A DNA stretch of 64,000 nt from CAVTOA01 sp963736285. GTDB taxonomy: Bacteria; Actinomycetota; Actinomycetes; Mycobacteriales; QHCE01. Positions 51,685 through 60,993 of the stretch are shown here, piece after piece. The translations under genes were made by a program, and so were the position numbers. The notes under the pieces are model-generated. The model made no database searches. It was not told the DNA's origin and saw nothing but the letters and a program-made list of their open reading frames with translations. Numbering within the stretch: the first letter of the stretch is position 1; each line of letters begins with the position of its first letter. The DNA is taken from positions 186,001 to 250,000 of the forward strand of contig CAVTOA010000003.1 in the NCBI GenBank assembly GCA_963736285.1. Reading direction: 5' to 3'.

Positions 51685-51778
51685 AATACCGACTCTAGCT
51701 AACTATTGACCACTACTGACAACCAACCCCCCAGCAGTGCCAACCCCCGGTGATGCTCCCCAGTGACGCTAACTGGCG

Positions 51779-53548
51779 CTACGGCTGAATGGCGACCGGA
51801 GGCTCTTCCTTGCGCCCGATCTGCGAACCCCGGGCCAGATGCGGGAACTTCGCGTCGAAAGCAGGGCGCTCCGAGCGGATCCGTGGCAATTTGACGAAGT
51901 TATGCCGAGGCGGCGGGCACGAGGTCGCCCACTCCAACGAGGCGCCATAGCCCCACGGGTCATCGCCCACCGCCACTTTGCCCATGCGGTACGACTTCAG
52001 CACGTTCCACAGGAACGGCAAAGTGGAGATACCAAGGATGAAAGATCCGATGGTTGAGATGGTGTTCAAGGTGGTGAATCCATCGGTCGCCAGATAGTCG
52101 GCATAACGGCGGGGCATGCCCTCCGCGCCGAGCCAGTGCTGCACCAGAAACGTGGTGTGGAAACCAATGAATGTAAGCCAGAAATGCAGCATGCCCAGAC
52201 GCTCATCCAACATGCGACCGGTCATTTTGGGGAACCAGAAATACACGCCGGCATAGGCCGCGAACACAATCGTTCCAAAAAGGACGTAGTGGAAATGAGC
52301 CACCACGAAATACGAATCGGAGACATGGAAATCGATCGGCGGACTTGCGAGCAATACCCCGGATAACCCTCCAAACAGGAACGTCACCAAGAAGCCGATG
52401 GAGAATGCCATCGGGGTCTCAAAGGTGAGCCGGCCTTTCCACATAGTGCCAATCCAGTTGAAGAACTTCACACCCGTGGGGACCGCGATCAAGAAGCTCA
52501 AGAAACTGAAGAACGGCAAGAGAACCGCGCCGGTAGCGAACATGTGGTGCGCCCATACCGTCATCGACAAGGCCGCGATGACGATAGTGGCGCCCACCAA
52601 ACCCTTGTAGCCAAAGATAGGTTTGCGGCTGAAAACCGGTATGACCTCACTGATGATGCCAAAGAATGGCAACGCCACGATGTAGACCTCGGGATGTCCG
52701 AAGAACCAAAACAGGTGTTGCCACAGGATCGCGCCACCAGTACCGGAGTCGTAGACATGCGCCCCGAGATGCCGATCGGCAAGAAGAGCAGAAAACGCTG
52801 CGGCCAAAATGGGGAACACCATGAGCACCAGCAGGCTCGTGATCAAAATGTTCCAGGTAAAGATGGGCATCCGGAACATGGTCATGCCGGGCGCGCGGAG
52901 CGTCAGAATGGTGGTGACCATATTGACCGCACCGAGAATGGTGCCCAGACCGCTAATGATGAGCCCGACGATCCACATATCGGCGCCCACGCCAGGCGAG
53001 TTCGTTACTGAGGTCAGAGGGCTGTAAGCAAACCAACCAAAGTCGGCTGCGCCACCTGGCGTGATAAAGCCAGCCAAAACCATGGTGCCGCCAAACGCGT
53101 ATAGCCAGTAGGCAAACGCATTGAGCCGCGGGAACGAAACATCGGGAGCACCGATCTGCAATGGCACGATGTAGTTCGCGAAGGCGAAGACGAGCGGCGT
53201 CGCAAAGAGCAGCAACATGATGGTGCCGTGCATGGTGAAAAGCTGGTTGTACTGCTCATTGCTGAGGAACTGCAGCCCTGGCCGGGCGAGCTCGGCCCGC
53301 ATAAGCAGCGCCATCAGACCACCGGCGGCGAAGAACGCGAACGAGGTGGTGAGGTACATGATGCCGATGGTCTTCGCATCAGTAGTGCGCAACATGCGGG
53401 ACAAGAAATTGCCCTTGAGAGGTTGGCGCACCGGATACGGGCGGGTTTGGATCGGCGCAGGCGCAATCGTCACGGGCAGCAGAATAGTCCCGCTGCTGCT
53501 CCCGCCCCGTCTCGGGTGGTGGGGAGTGTCGGTATCGCCACCAAACAC
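51779..53548 (-). CDS. ctaD: Cytochrome c oxidase subunit I
   Basis: 589 residues with twelve helices. Haem and copper ligands are in place: FTMHGTIMLLLF (haem a His), WFFGHPEVYIVALP (CuB His and cross-linked Tyr), VWAHHMFATGA (two CuB His), and SYFVVAHFHYVLFGT (haem a3 and a His). It is the core of the aa3 oxidase that reduces oxygen and pumps protons. The first 25 residues are unlike the family, so GTG 53473 (VTIAPAPIQTRP) may be the true start. The other oxidase subunits are not in the window. Confidence 0.95.
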   Translation of the reverse strand: MFGGDTDTPHHPRRGGSSSGTILLPVTIAPAPIQTRPYPVRQPLKGNFLSRMLRTTDAKTIGIMYLTTSFAFFAAGGLMALLMRAELARPGLQFLSNEQYNQLFTMHGTIMLLLFATPLVFAFANYIVPLQIGAPDVSFPRLNAFAYWLYAFGGTMVLAGFITPGGAADFGWFAYSPLTSVTNSPGVGADMWIVGLIISGLGTILGAVNMVTTILTLRAPGMTMFRMPIFTWNILITSLLVLMVFPILAAAFSALLADRHLGAHVYDSGTGGAILWQHLFWFFGHPEVYIVALPFFGIISEVIPVFSRKPIFGYKGLVGATIVIAALSMTVWAHHMFATGAVLLPFFSFLSFLIAVPTGVKFFNWIGTMWKGRLTFETPMAFSIGFLVTFLFGGLSGVLLASPPIDFHVSDSYFVVAHFHYVLFGTIVFAAYAGVYFWFPKMTGRMLDERLGMLHFWLTFIGFHTTFLVQHWLGAEGMPRRYADYLATDGFTTLNTISTIGSFILGISTLPFLWNVLKSYRMGKVAVGDDPWGYGASLEWATSCPPPRHNFVKLPRIRSERPAFDAKFPHLARGSQIGRKEEPPVAIQP

Positions 53549-53562
53549 GGTGGAATGAGACA

Positions 53563-54003
53563 GTGTGCGGCATGCGGACTGTACGTTTTACCCCCATCGC
53601 AGTCGCCGCGCTGCTTATCGCGGCAGTAACCCCCATGTTTCTCACCGTCATCAGCTCGCCAGTGACCGCCGCTACCTGCGGAAATGTGGCCAGCAAGAAT
53701 CTTGGAGGCGACAACGCCAAAGCTTCGGTCACCGTACGCTTCGACTGTCCCACTAGTAGCTACTACCTATCCGGAACCGTAGAAGACACTTCTTGTGACG
53801 GCAAAGGCGTAGAACTGGTCGTTACGTCGTACGACCAGTCCGACAAGCAATACAGCGTGAACCATCCGACAGCGCCTCGCGGCTGTAAGACCCAAGCCGG
53901 ATTCACCTACAACATGGGTGGCGCATACGACCATTCCGACCTCACGTTACGTGCGTGCAATGCCCAACTCTGCAGTAGCGAGGCGTACGGGAGAGTGCCG
54001 TGA
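53563..54003 (+). CDS. Small secreted cysteine-rich protein
   Basis: 146 residues. A signal peptide (about 1-36) ends SPVTAA. The mature part has six cysteines (ATCGN, FDCPT, TSCDG, RGCKT, RACNA, QLCSS), suggesting three disulfides in a small beta-rich domain. GTG 53563 lies eight bases after GGTGGA; ATG 53572 is the alternative. There is no anchor. Unknown family. It is divergent from ctaD, only 14 bp apart, so control regions must overlap genes. Confidence 0.7.
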   Translation: MCGMRTVRFTPIAVAALLIAAVTPMFLTVISSPVTAATCGNVASKNLGGDNAKASVTVRFDCPTSSYYLSGTVEDTSCDGKGVELVVTSYDQSDKQYSVNHPTAPRGCKTQAGFTYNMGGAYDHSDLTLRACNAQLCSSEAYGRVP

Positions 54004-54093
54004 CTTTGCCGCGTTGATGCCCTTAGGCCGCGAACCTGTTGGCCTAGGGTCTGAACTAGATTTGCGTCTACGAACCCCCAACTCTAGAAACCG

Positions 54094-55368
54094 ATGACAG
54101 CTTCTCGTTCCTCGCCGCGTCCGACCCGCGCCACCGCCAAGGTGCGCGGTCGGGCCGCCACCACGCCCCAGCACGGTTCCTCCCCCGGCCCAACAGAGCA
54201 TTCCCTCACAAAGCACGCGCGCTGGGCCGAAGCCGTTACCGCCATGAATCACCTCGGCGTTTTACTGGAGGAGGCGGGCGATCTTGATGCCGCCATCGGC
54301 TGGTACGAACGTGCGGCAAGTGCTGGTCATGTAAGTGCGATGTACAACGTGGGGCTACTCTTTCGTAATCGTGGCGAGAAAAAGCAAGCCACCTATTGGC
54401 TTCGATGCGCCGCGTCGAACGGCGACGCTGAAGCCGCATACGTCCTCGGGGTGATGTTGCTCCACGACGGCTTGGTCGACCAAGCGCAACAGTGGCTCAC
54501 TACCGCGGCTACTGGCGGCGAGGTGGCCGCGCTCAACGCACTGGGTGCGGCGCACGAGATGGTTGGCGAATACGCCATGGCGCAGCGGCACTATCAACGG
54601 GCAGCACGATCTGGGGATCAGGAGGCGACCGATAACCTCCGTCGTGTCGCGAACCGTCAGGCGCGACGTTCTGGCACCTCAGCGAGCTCACCGTCACCGT
54701 CATCGCCGCCGGAACAACGGTTGAGCAATACCGCACTCGGCTCTACAGCGCCAAGGGCAACATTCGACGACGGTGCCAAAGACGAGCATGAAGGCGCCGA
54801 GCGACGACTCACGAGCGCGGCGCGGGCAGGCAACGTCAAGGCCATGCACGGGCTCGCGCGTCTACTACACAAACAAGGCTCGCTAGAGCAGGCCCAGCAT
54901 TGGTATGAACAAGCCGCTCACGCTGGCCACGTCGACGCGATGAACAATCTGGGTGTCTTCTTCGGCGATCTCGAGGATGTTCCGCACGCGGAACACTGGT
55001 ACGTCCAGGCGATCAATGCCGGCCATCAGCAGGCCATTTACAACCTGGGAGTGCTGTTGGAACAGCAGGGCAAGCTGGCCCTCGCCGCACAACGCTACGA
55101 GCATGCGGCCACAGCGGGAAATGCCGACGCCGCCTACAACTTGGGCGTTCTTCTCCGCGACGACGGCCAGGTCGCACTGGCCGAGCCATGGTTTCGCCAA
55201 GCAGCTGAGGCGGGCGACACCGATGCCGCTTTCAACCTCGCGGTGCTTCTTGCCGAGCGTGGCGAGGACGATGACGCCCAGCGATGGTTCGCAGCGGCGG
55301 CTGACGCCGGCGATGATGAGGCACGCATGCACATGAGTGAGCTCCATTCACAACGGAGCGACCCCTAG
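54094..55368 (+). CDS. Sel1-like/TPR repeat protein
   Basis: 424 residues built of at least eight Sel1-like repeats of 35-36 residues, in two blocks (50-185 and 235-415) joined by a Ser/Pro linker. Units read like DAIGWYERAASAGHVSAMYNVGLLF and AEHWYVQAINAGHQQAIYNLGVLLEQQG. Such solenoids bind other proteins. There is no signal peptide, so it is cytoplasmic. The N-terminal 45 residues are basic and disordered. Partner unknown. Confidence 0.87.
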   Translation: MTASRSSPRPTRATAKVRGRAATTPQHGSSPGPTEHSLTKHARWAEAVTAMNHLGVLLEEAGDLDAAIGWYERAASAGHVSAMYNVGLLFRNRGEKKQATYWLRCAASNGDAEAAYVLGVMLLHDGLVDQAQQWLTTAATGGEVAALNALGAAHEMVGEYAMAQRHYQRAARSGDQEATDNLRRVANRQARRSGTSASSPSPSSPPEQRLSNTALGSTAPRATFDDGAKDEHEGAERRLTSAARAGNVKAMHGLARLLHKQGSLEQAQHWYEQAAHAGHVDAMNNLGVFFGDLEDVPHAEHWYVQAINAGHQQAIYNLGVLLEQQGKLALAAQRYEHAATAGNADAAYNLGVLLRDDGQVALAEPWFRQAAEAGDTDAAFNLAVLLAERGEDDDAQRWFAAAADAGDDEARMHMSELHSQRSDP

Positions 55369-55487
55369 TCAGGCGAAGAACAGAAGTCACAGGGTTATCC
55401 ACAACTCCCAATCGATCACCACAGTAATGCCCCAGAACTTGATAAGAATGCACTCCGCAATCGCTTATCTGCCGAGGAGTGCTGGAG

Positions 55488-56180
55488 TTGAGGTCAATAC
55501 GGATCACGCTGACTGTTGTATTCACGCTCTTAGCGATCAGTGCGTGCGGGCAAGCGCGGAGCCACCAGTTCTCCAGCATCGTGCGGGGCGACAGCATGTC
55601 ATTGGGCGCATTTGGCGGCGCGAACCTCCGGCAGGCCTTACTGAGCGGCTCCGATTTGCCGTCAGGATTTGTGCTCAATGTGAACGATGACGACGACAGC
55701 GACCACCACTCGGCGCTTCTCAATTCCGACAACGTCGAATGCTCGCAATTCAACGGATTAACAAAAAAATTCACGAACAAAACCGCTTTCACCAGCACCG
55801 CCTACCTCAACAAAACCAGTCGGGTTTACCTACTCGAAAGCTTGGCCTCATTCACTAGCTCCGACTCGGCAAGCGATGCGTTGGCAGACATGCGGACACT
55901 GCTCGATGAATGTCCATCATGGACTGAGACGAGCAGTTCTGACCCCCATCCGACGCACATAGAACTCAAGCCGTACAGCATGCCCGATCTTGGGGATGAG
56001 AGTGTGGCTTTTGAACTAAACGCAACCGTGCACTATGTATCGCTATCCGGGCTCATATTGATGTTCCGTGTTGGCAACACCGCGGCTTTTCTTATGTATG
56101 GACAGAAAGACCTCTACGGCGAACCCATGCTGTTTAACCACCTTGCGCACGTTGCCGCGCGCAAGGTGTCCGATCTCTAG
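55488..56180 (+). CDS. Lipoprotein of unknown function
   Basis: 230 residues from TTG 55488, eight bases after GAGGAG; the frame also opens at a GTG nine bases earlier that would overlap this site. The lipobox is LLAISAC. The exported domain contains two cysteines (NVECSQF, LDECPSW) and resembles the beta-rich sensor-like domain of actinobacterial lipoproteins (DLPSGFVLNVNDDDD, VYLLESLASFTSSDSASDALADM), as in PknH-type extracellular domains. This resemblance is weak. A perfect DnaA-type 9-mer, TTATCCACA, lies upstream at 55395. Confidence 0.72.
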   Translation: MRSIRITLTVVFTLLAISACGQARSHQFSSIVRGDSMSLGAFGGANLRQALLSGSDLPSGFVLNVNDDDDSDHHSALLNSDNVECSQFNGLTKKFTNKTAFTSTAYLNKTSRVYLLESLASFTSSDSASDALADMRTLLDECPSWTETSSSDPHPTHIELKPYSMPDLGDESVAFELNATVHYVSLSGLILMFRVGNTAAFLMYGQKDLYGEPMLFNHLAHVAARKVSDL

Positions 56181-56287
56181 TTCTGGTGTCGCCGCTGGTC
56201 CTACGATTCTCTCACCGCTCACTCGCGGCATCACACGACATCGCGGCGACACCACGAACGCCGCCGGCACAAAGGTGTAACACACAG

Positions 56288-57781
56288 TTACGCCGCCGGA
56301 GTTGGGGCTTCTTCGGGAGCGGGCAAGTCTTTTTTGCGCGCGGTCACCAGCAAACCCGCGATCACCGCTGCTGCCGCGAGCACGCTGGCGCTCACCAAAA
56401 ACGCAGTGGTGTAACCGTGTACCAGCGCTTCTTGGCGCACCAACGCGCTGGGGGTATGGGTGCGCAGATAGTGCAGTGTGGCGGACGCCGCGATGGTATT
56501 AAGTAGCGCTGTGCCCAGCGCTCCACCAACCTGTTGCGTCGTGTTCACAAGCGCACTGGCCACCCCCGCGTCGTGGTGCTCGACCCCCACGAGTGCGGTG
56601 CTGATCAAAGAAACGAACGCCAATCCCAAGCCGATGCTCATTACCAACTCAGCGGGCAAGACATGGGTGACGTAGGGGGTGTTGACTTTGATTTGAGCAA
56701 GCCACCACATTCCCGCGGTAGCTCCCGCGAAGCCGGTGACCATGAGCGCTCGCGGCCCCACGCGCGGCAGCAAATGGCTTGCGAACGAGGCGCTCACAAT
56801 AATGCCGGCCGAGAACGGCAAAAACGCCATCCCGGCCTTTACTTGTCCATAGTGGAGCGTTCCTTGAAAGTAAAACGTCATGAACAAGAACATGCCGAAT
56901 AAGCCCAATCCAGCAAGCAACGACGCGAGATAGGAGCCACCTCGGTTGCGGTCTAGCACCACCCGGAGCGGCAACAGTGGATGCCGAGTACGCGTCTCAA
57001 TGATCACAAACCCCACGAGCAACACCAATGCTGCCGCAAGGAAACTCAGCGTGACCGCCGACATCCAGCCGTCAGTCTGTGCTTTGGTGAAGCCGTAGAC
57101 CAACGCCACCAAGCCACCGGTGGCGGTCAGCGCTCCCGGTACGTCGTAGCGAGTGTCGCCATGCGCCCGACTCTCTCGAACCAGTGGCCATGCGGCGAGC
57201 ACCGCGATGAGCGCTACCGGCACATTCACCAGCAGGCACCACCGCCAAGACAAGTACTGGGTGAGCACTCCGCCGAGTATCAAGCCAACAGCGGCACCAC
57301 CGCCGGCGATCGCGCCGTACACGCCGAAGGCTCGCGCGCGCTCTTTGGCCTCAGTGAACGTCACCGTCAGCAATGACAATGAGGCTGGCGCAAGTAGCGC
57401 TCCAAAAGCGCCCTGGAGCGCACGGGCGGCGAAAAGCATTGGCCCGTTTTGAGCCGCACCTCCAAGGGCCGACGCGACCGCAAAACCCAGCAGCCCAAGC
57501 ATGAAGATCCGTTTACGCCCCATGAAATCGGCGATGCGACCACCCAGCAACAACAAGCCACCAAAGGTAAGCGTGTAGGCGGTGATGACCCACTGACGAT
57601 CAGCATCGCTAATGCCGAGCGCGGTCTGGGCGGATGGCAGCGCGATGTTCACAATGGAGGCGTCGAGCACCACCATCAGTTGCGCGAGCGCGATCACCGC
57701 CAGTGCGAACCAACGCTTGTCATAGGCCGGCGATGGAGCGCCTGTGACAGCCGGCGCGGCTGCGGGAGCGACCTCAGTCAC
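56288..57781 (-). CDS. DHA2 family multidrug MFS exporter
   Basis: 497 residues, 14 helices, EmrB/QacA layout: LAQLMVVLDASIVNIALPSAQ at the first helix, ADRQWVITAYTLTFGGLLLLGGRIADFMGRKR (motif A) next, and the proline/glycine-rich motif C region at GAIAGGGAAVGLILGGVL. These proton-driven pumps export cationic dyes, antiseptics or antibiotics. GTG 57781 start. There is no regulator next to it. Confidence 0.9.
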   Translation of the reverse strand: MTEVAPAAAPAVTGAPSPAYDKRWFALAVIALAQLMVVLDASIVNIALPSAQTALGISDADRQWVITAYTLTFGGLLLLGGRIADFMGRKRIFMLGLLGFAVASALGGAAQNGPMLFAARALQGAFGALLAPASLSLLTVTFTEAKERARAFGVYGAIAGGGAAVGLILGGVLTQYLSWRWCLLVNVPVALIAVLAAWPLVRESRAHGDTRYDVPGALTATGGLVALVYGFTKAQTDGWMSAVTLSFLAAALVLLVGFVIIETRTRHPLLPLRVVLDRNRGGSYLASLLAGLGLFGMFLFMTFYFQGTLHYGQVKAGMAFLPFSAGIIVSASFASHLLPRVGPRALMVTGFAGATAGMWWLAQIKVNTPYVTHVLPAELVMSIGLGLAFVSLISTALVGVEHHDAGVASALVNTTQQVGGALGTALLNTIAASATLHYLRTHTPSALVRQEALVHGYTTAFLVSASVLAAAAVIAGLLVTARKKDLPAPEEAPTPAA

Positions 57782-58108
57782 GACTAACCCCTCAAAGTGT
57801 TGGAGTAATGGCGGGCCAATGGCACGTAAGGCTCGCCCACCATTGCGAATGTGATGTGAACGTCTATAACAGCACGACGGTATGACAGATTCCGCCAGCG
57901 GGGCGATTTACCCAACCGAAATGCGTAGCAAGGGCTTGCACCGCCGTAACACATCCCAACTGTCCCGATATATAGGGTTTCCGTAACTTCCGTGCCAATA
58001 TGGCCGGTGCGCGGCGCCATCATGCCGCAGGCCTCGCTATAGAACCGCCAACCGCGGGTTTGCTAGCGATCCTTCACTTCACCCCTCTTCGACCGTGAGG
58101 AAGGAACC
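57782..58108. other. Upstream region of metE without a visible riboswitch
   Basis: 327 bases between divergent exporter and metE genes. No gene is seen. TTGCAC near 57935 and TATATA near 57970 are weak promoter-like words. I looked for the cobalamin box GCCACTG and a SAM-type core and found neither. CAATGG/CCATTG and CGCTA/TAGCG dyads are the only structure seen. Confidence 0.4.
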
Positions 58109-60454
58109 ATGACAAGCAGCGCAATATCGACAGTGCTCGGCTACCCGCGAATCGGTCCCAAACGCGAGCTCAAACATGCGATTGAGCATCATTGGTCCAA
58201 CAAGCTCAGTACCGAGGAATTGCTGGCGACCCAGGCCGAGATTCGGCGGGGAACTTGGCAGCACATGCGCGACGCTGGCCTGGACGAGGTGCCGGTGGGG
58301 ATCTCCTCGCTCTATGACCAGATGCTGGATTCCGCGGTGCTGTTCGGGGCTATTCCCGAGCGGTTCCGTGCTCCAACAGCAAACCCCATCGACACCTACT
58401 TTGCTTTAGCTCGAGGAACGGCCGAGCTTGCTCCGCTTGAAATGACCAAGTGGTTCGATACCAACTATCACTATGTCGTTCCAGAATTGGACGAGGGCAC
58501 ACAGTTCCAGCTCTCCGCTCAGTCCATTATGGACGAACTCGTCGAAGCAAAGGCGTTCGGAATCCGCCCTCGGCCGGTGTTTGTCGGCCCGGTCACATTC
58601 CTGCTTTTGAGTAAAGGTGTCGATGGGGCAGACTCCGGCTTTCGCCCACTCGATCTGCTGGAGCCGTTGCTAGACCAGTACCTCGTGCTCCTGACACAAC
58701 TAGCCGACGCCGGTGTAGGCCGTGTGCAGCTGGACGAGCCGGCACTGGTCACCGACCTCTCCCGGGCCGAACTAGCGGCAGTAGAAAAGGCCTATCAGCG
58801 ATTGGGCACGCACACACACAGGCCCGACATCCTCGTCAGTACTTACTTCGGTGACCTCGATGCGGCATTGCCCGTGCTTGCGGCCGCGCCCATCGAGGCC
58901 ATCGGTGTGGACCTGGTAGCTGGGCGCACCAATCTCGCGTCGCTCGAGCGCTGCGAGGCGCTGACAAACAAGACGATTTACGCCGGTGTCGTCAACGGCC
59001 GTAATGTGTGGCGCACTGACCTACGCGAAACACTGCGCACCTGCGAGCGGCTCAGCGCGTTCGCCAAGAACTCGTCAAACAACATTGTGGTGACTAGCTC
59101 TTGCTCCTTGCTGCATGTGCCCGTGGATGTGGCGCTAGAGACGAACACGAGTGACGCGTCAACTGCCAATCTGGATGACAGAGTCCGCCCATGGCTTGCC
59201 TTTGCTCGACAAAAACTGGCTGAGGTGGCGTCGTTGACGCGTGGCCTCAACGACGGTCCTGACGCCATTGCGACGCAACTGTCCACAAGCGACGCTGTTC
59301 GTCGAGACCGTCAGAATGCCACATGGGCAAGCCAGATACCGGTGCGGCAACGCAGCGCCGCCTTGAGTAAAGCCGATGCCAGTCGGGCGAGCGCATACGA
59401 ACGACGCGCGGCCACCCAACGCGCACGACTCGGCCCGCCACTGCTTCCAACCACCACTATCGGCTCCTTTCCGCAGACAGCTAACGTCCGGAAAGCCCGC
59501 GCGGCGCTACGAGCAGGCCGCATCGACCTCGCCGAGTACACCACGCTTATGCGGGAAGAAGTCGACCGGGCTATCGCGATGCAAGAGGACGTTGGACTCG
59601 ACGTCTTGGTGCACGGCGAGCCGGAACGCAACGACATGGTGCAGTACTTCGCCGAACAACTTGTCGGCTTTGCCAGCACCCAATATGGCTGGGTCCAGTC
59701 CTATGGAACTCGCTGTGTGCGGCCGCCGATCATTTACGGCGACGTCTCTCGTCCGTCAGCAATGACTCTGGACTGGACCGGCTACGCACAAAGCCGCACC
59801 AGCAAGCCGGTCAAAGGCATGCTGACGGGACCTGTCACCATGCTGGCGTGGTCCTTTGTGCGCGACGATCAGCCGCTCGCTGAGACAGCCCGGCAAGTCG
59901 CCCTCGCGTTGCGCGATGAGGTATCGGACCTCGAGGCCGCCGGCACGGCCATCATCCAGGTGGACGAACCGGCGCTTCGCGAGACTCTTCCGCTTCGCGG
60001 TGCCGACCGCCCTGGCTATCTGCAATGGGCCGTCACCGCGTTCCGGATCGCTACCAGCGGGGTGCGCGACGACACCCAGATTCACACCCACATGTGTTAC
60101 TCAGAGTTTGGCGAGATCGTCGAAGCCATCGACGCGCTCGACGCAGACGTGACAACAGTGGAAGCGGCTCGCTCACACATGCACTTCGTCACCGATCTCG
60201 CCAAAGCCAACTACCAGCGTGAGATCGGCCCAGGGGTCTACGACATTCATTCTCCTCGGGTGCCATCGCTGGAAGAGGTCACGGACAACGTTGAGCAGAT
60301 CGTCGCGGCGATCGGGGCAGAACGGGTATGGATAAACCCTGACTGCGGCCTCAAGACTCGGGGATATGAGGAAGTCGAGGCTTCCCTGCGCAACCTGGTG
60401 GGAGCCGCCCGGCTCGTGCGCGCCCGCCTTCAGAGCAAGCGCCCCGGCGCATAA
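58109..60454 (+). CDS. metE: Cobalamin-independent methionine synthase
   Basis: 781 residues. Transfers a methyl group from methyltetrahydrofolate to homocysteine without B12. LGYPRIGPKRELKHAIE opens the N-terminal half; the catalytic half has TTIGSFPQTANVRKAR, LVHGEPERNDMVQYFAEQL, GDVSRP, and the zinc ligands in HTHMCYSEF and NPDCGLKTRG. ATG 58109 follows GAGGAAGGAA. Full family length and no lost residues. Confidence 0.97.
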   Translation: MTSSAISTVLGYPRIGPKRELKHAIEHHWSNKLSTEELLATQAEIRRGTWQHMRDAGLDEVPVGISSLYDQMLDSAVLFGAIPERFRAPTANPIDTYFALARGTAELAPLEMTKWFDTNYHYVVPELDEGTQFQLSAQSIMDELVEAKAFGIRPRPVFVGPVTFLLLSKGVDGADSGFRPLDLLEPLLDQYLVLLTQLADAGVGRVQLDEPALVTDLSRAELAAVEKAYQRLGTHTHRPDILVSTYFGDLDAALPVLAAAPIEAIGVDLVAGRTNLASLERCEALTNKTIYAGVVNGRNVWRTDLRETLRTCERLSAFAKNSSNNIVVTSSCSLLHVPVDVALETNTSDASTANLDDRVRPWLAFARQKLAEVASLTRGLNDGPDAIATQLSTSDAVRRDRQNATWASQIPVRQRSAALSKADASRASAYERRAATQRARLGPPLLPTTTIGSFPQTANVRKARAALRAGRIDLAEYTTLMREEVDRAIAMQEDVGLDVLVHGEPERNDMVQYFAEQLVGFASTQYGWVQSYGTRCVRPPIIYGDVSRPSAMTLDWTGYAQSRTSKPVKGMLTGPVTMLAWSFVRDDQPLAETARQVALALRDEVSDLEAAGTAIIQVDEPALRETLPLRGADRPGYLQWAVTAFRIATSGVRDDTQIHTHMCYSEFGEIVEAIDALDADVTTVEAARSHMHFVTDLAKANYQREIGPGVYDIHSPRVPSLEEVTDNVEQIVAAIGAERVWINPDCGLKTRGYEEVEASLRNLVGAARLVRARLQSKRPGA

Positions 60455-60467
60455 CAGGACCGCTAAA

Positions 60468-60508
60468 GGCGGGTGCGGGCACACTGGAAACTGGGGCCCG
60501 CGCCCGTC
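60468..60508 (+). terminator. GC-rich hairpin after metE
   Basis: GGCGGGTGCGGGC (60468-60480) and GCCCGCGCCCGTC (60496-60508) pair with one wobble, 14 bases after the stop. There is no T-run, as often in high-GC genomes. Confidence 0.6.
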
Positions 60509-60577
60509 CTGGGCGGATGAATGACGGAACCCGACGGCGCTTACCCGCGTCATCTGTAAGAAACGAGGAGCAGCGTC

Positions 60578-60895
60578 ATGCCCACCGAAATTGTGCGCAA
60601 CACCGACCGGCACCGATACGAAATTTGCGTCAACGGCGAACTCGCCGGCTATGTGGAGTATCAGCAGCACAGCGAAGGTGGCAGCGACACCATCGTTTTC
60701 TCCCACACGGAGATCCGCAGTGCGTTTCGTGGCAGCGGTTTGGCGGCCGCCTTGACCCGACATGTGTTGGACGAGGCACAACGCGACGGTCTCGCCGTAC
60801 AGCCCTTGTGCCCATTTGTGGCGAGCTTCGTCAGGAAGAACCCGGAGTATCTCGCGCTTGTCCCGGAGGACCAGCACTCGCTCTTTAACCTGTAA
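60578..60895 (+). CDS. Small GNAT-type N-acetyltransferase (YjdJ/NATD1-like)
   Basis: 105 residues. IVFSHTEIRSAFRGSGLAAALTRHVLDEAQRDGLAVQPLCPFVASFVRKNPEY has the acetyl-CoA binding RGxGxA-like loop and the CPF...FxxxHPEY-type ending of this compact family (here RKNPEY). Substrate unknown. ATG 60578 with GAGGAG upstream. Confidence 0.87.
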   Translation: MPTEIVRNTDRHRYEICVNGELAGYVEYQQHSEGGSDTIVFSHTEIRSAFRGSGLAAALTRHVLDEAQRDGLAVQPLCPFVASFVRKNPEYLALVPEDQHSLFNL

Positions 60896-60993
60896 ATGTC
60901 CATTGTAGACAGTCGTAAACCACATACCGCGCGCTTCGTGCCGCCGGCTACGCTCGAACAAGTGATCAAACTCTGCGAAAGAGGAGCGGTGCG

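Noticed and set aside
55395..55403. Perfect DnaA box TTATCCACA
   Set aside because: A single box without neighbours or an AT-rich unwinding region is expected by chance and does not make an origin.
57782..58108. Possible B12 riboswitch before metE
   Set aside because: No GCCACTG box or supporting helices found on either strand by eye. A covariance-model search would settle it.
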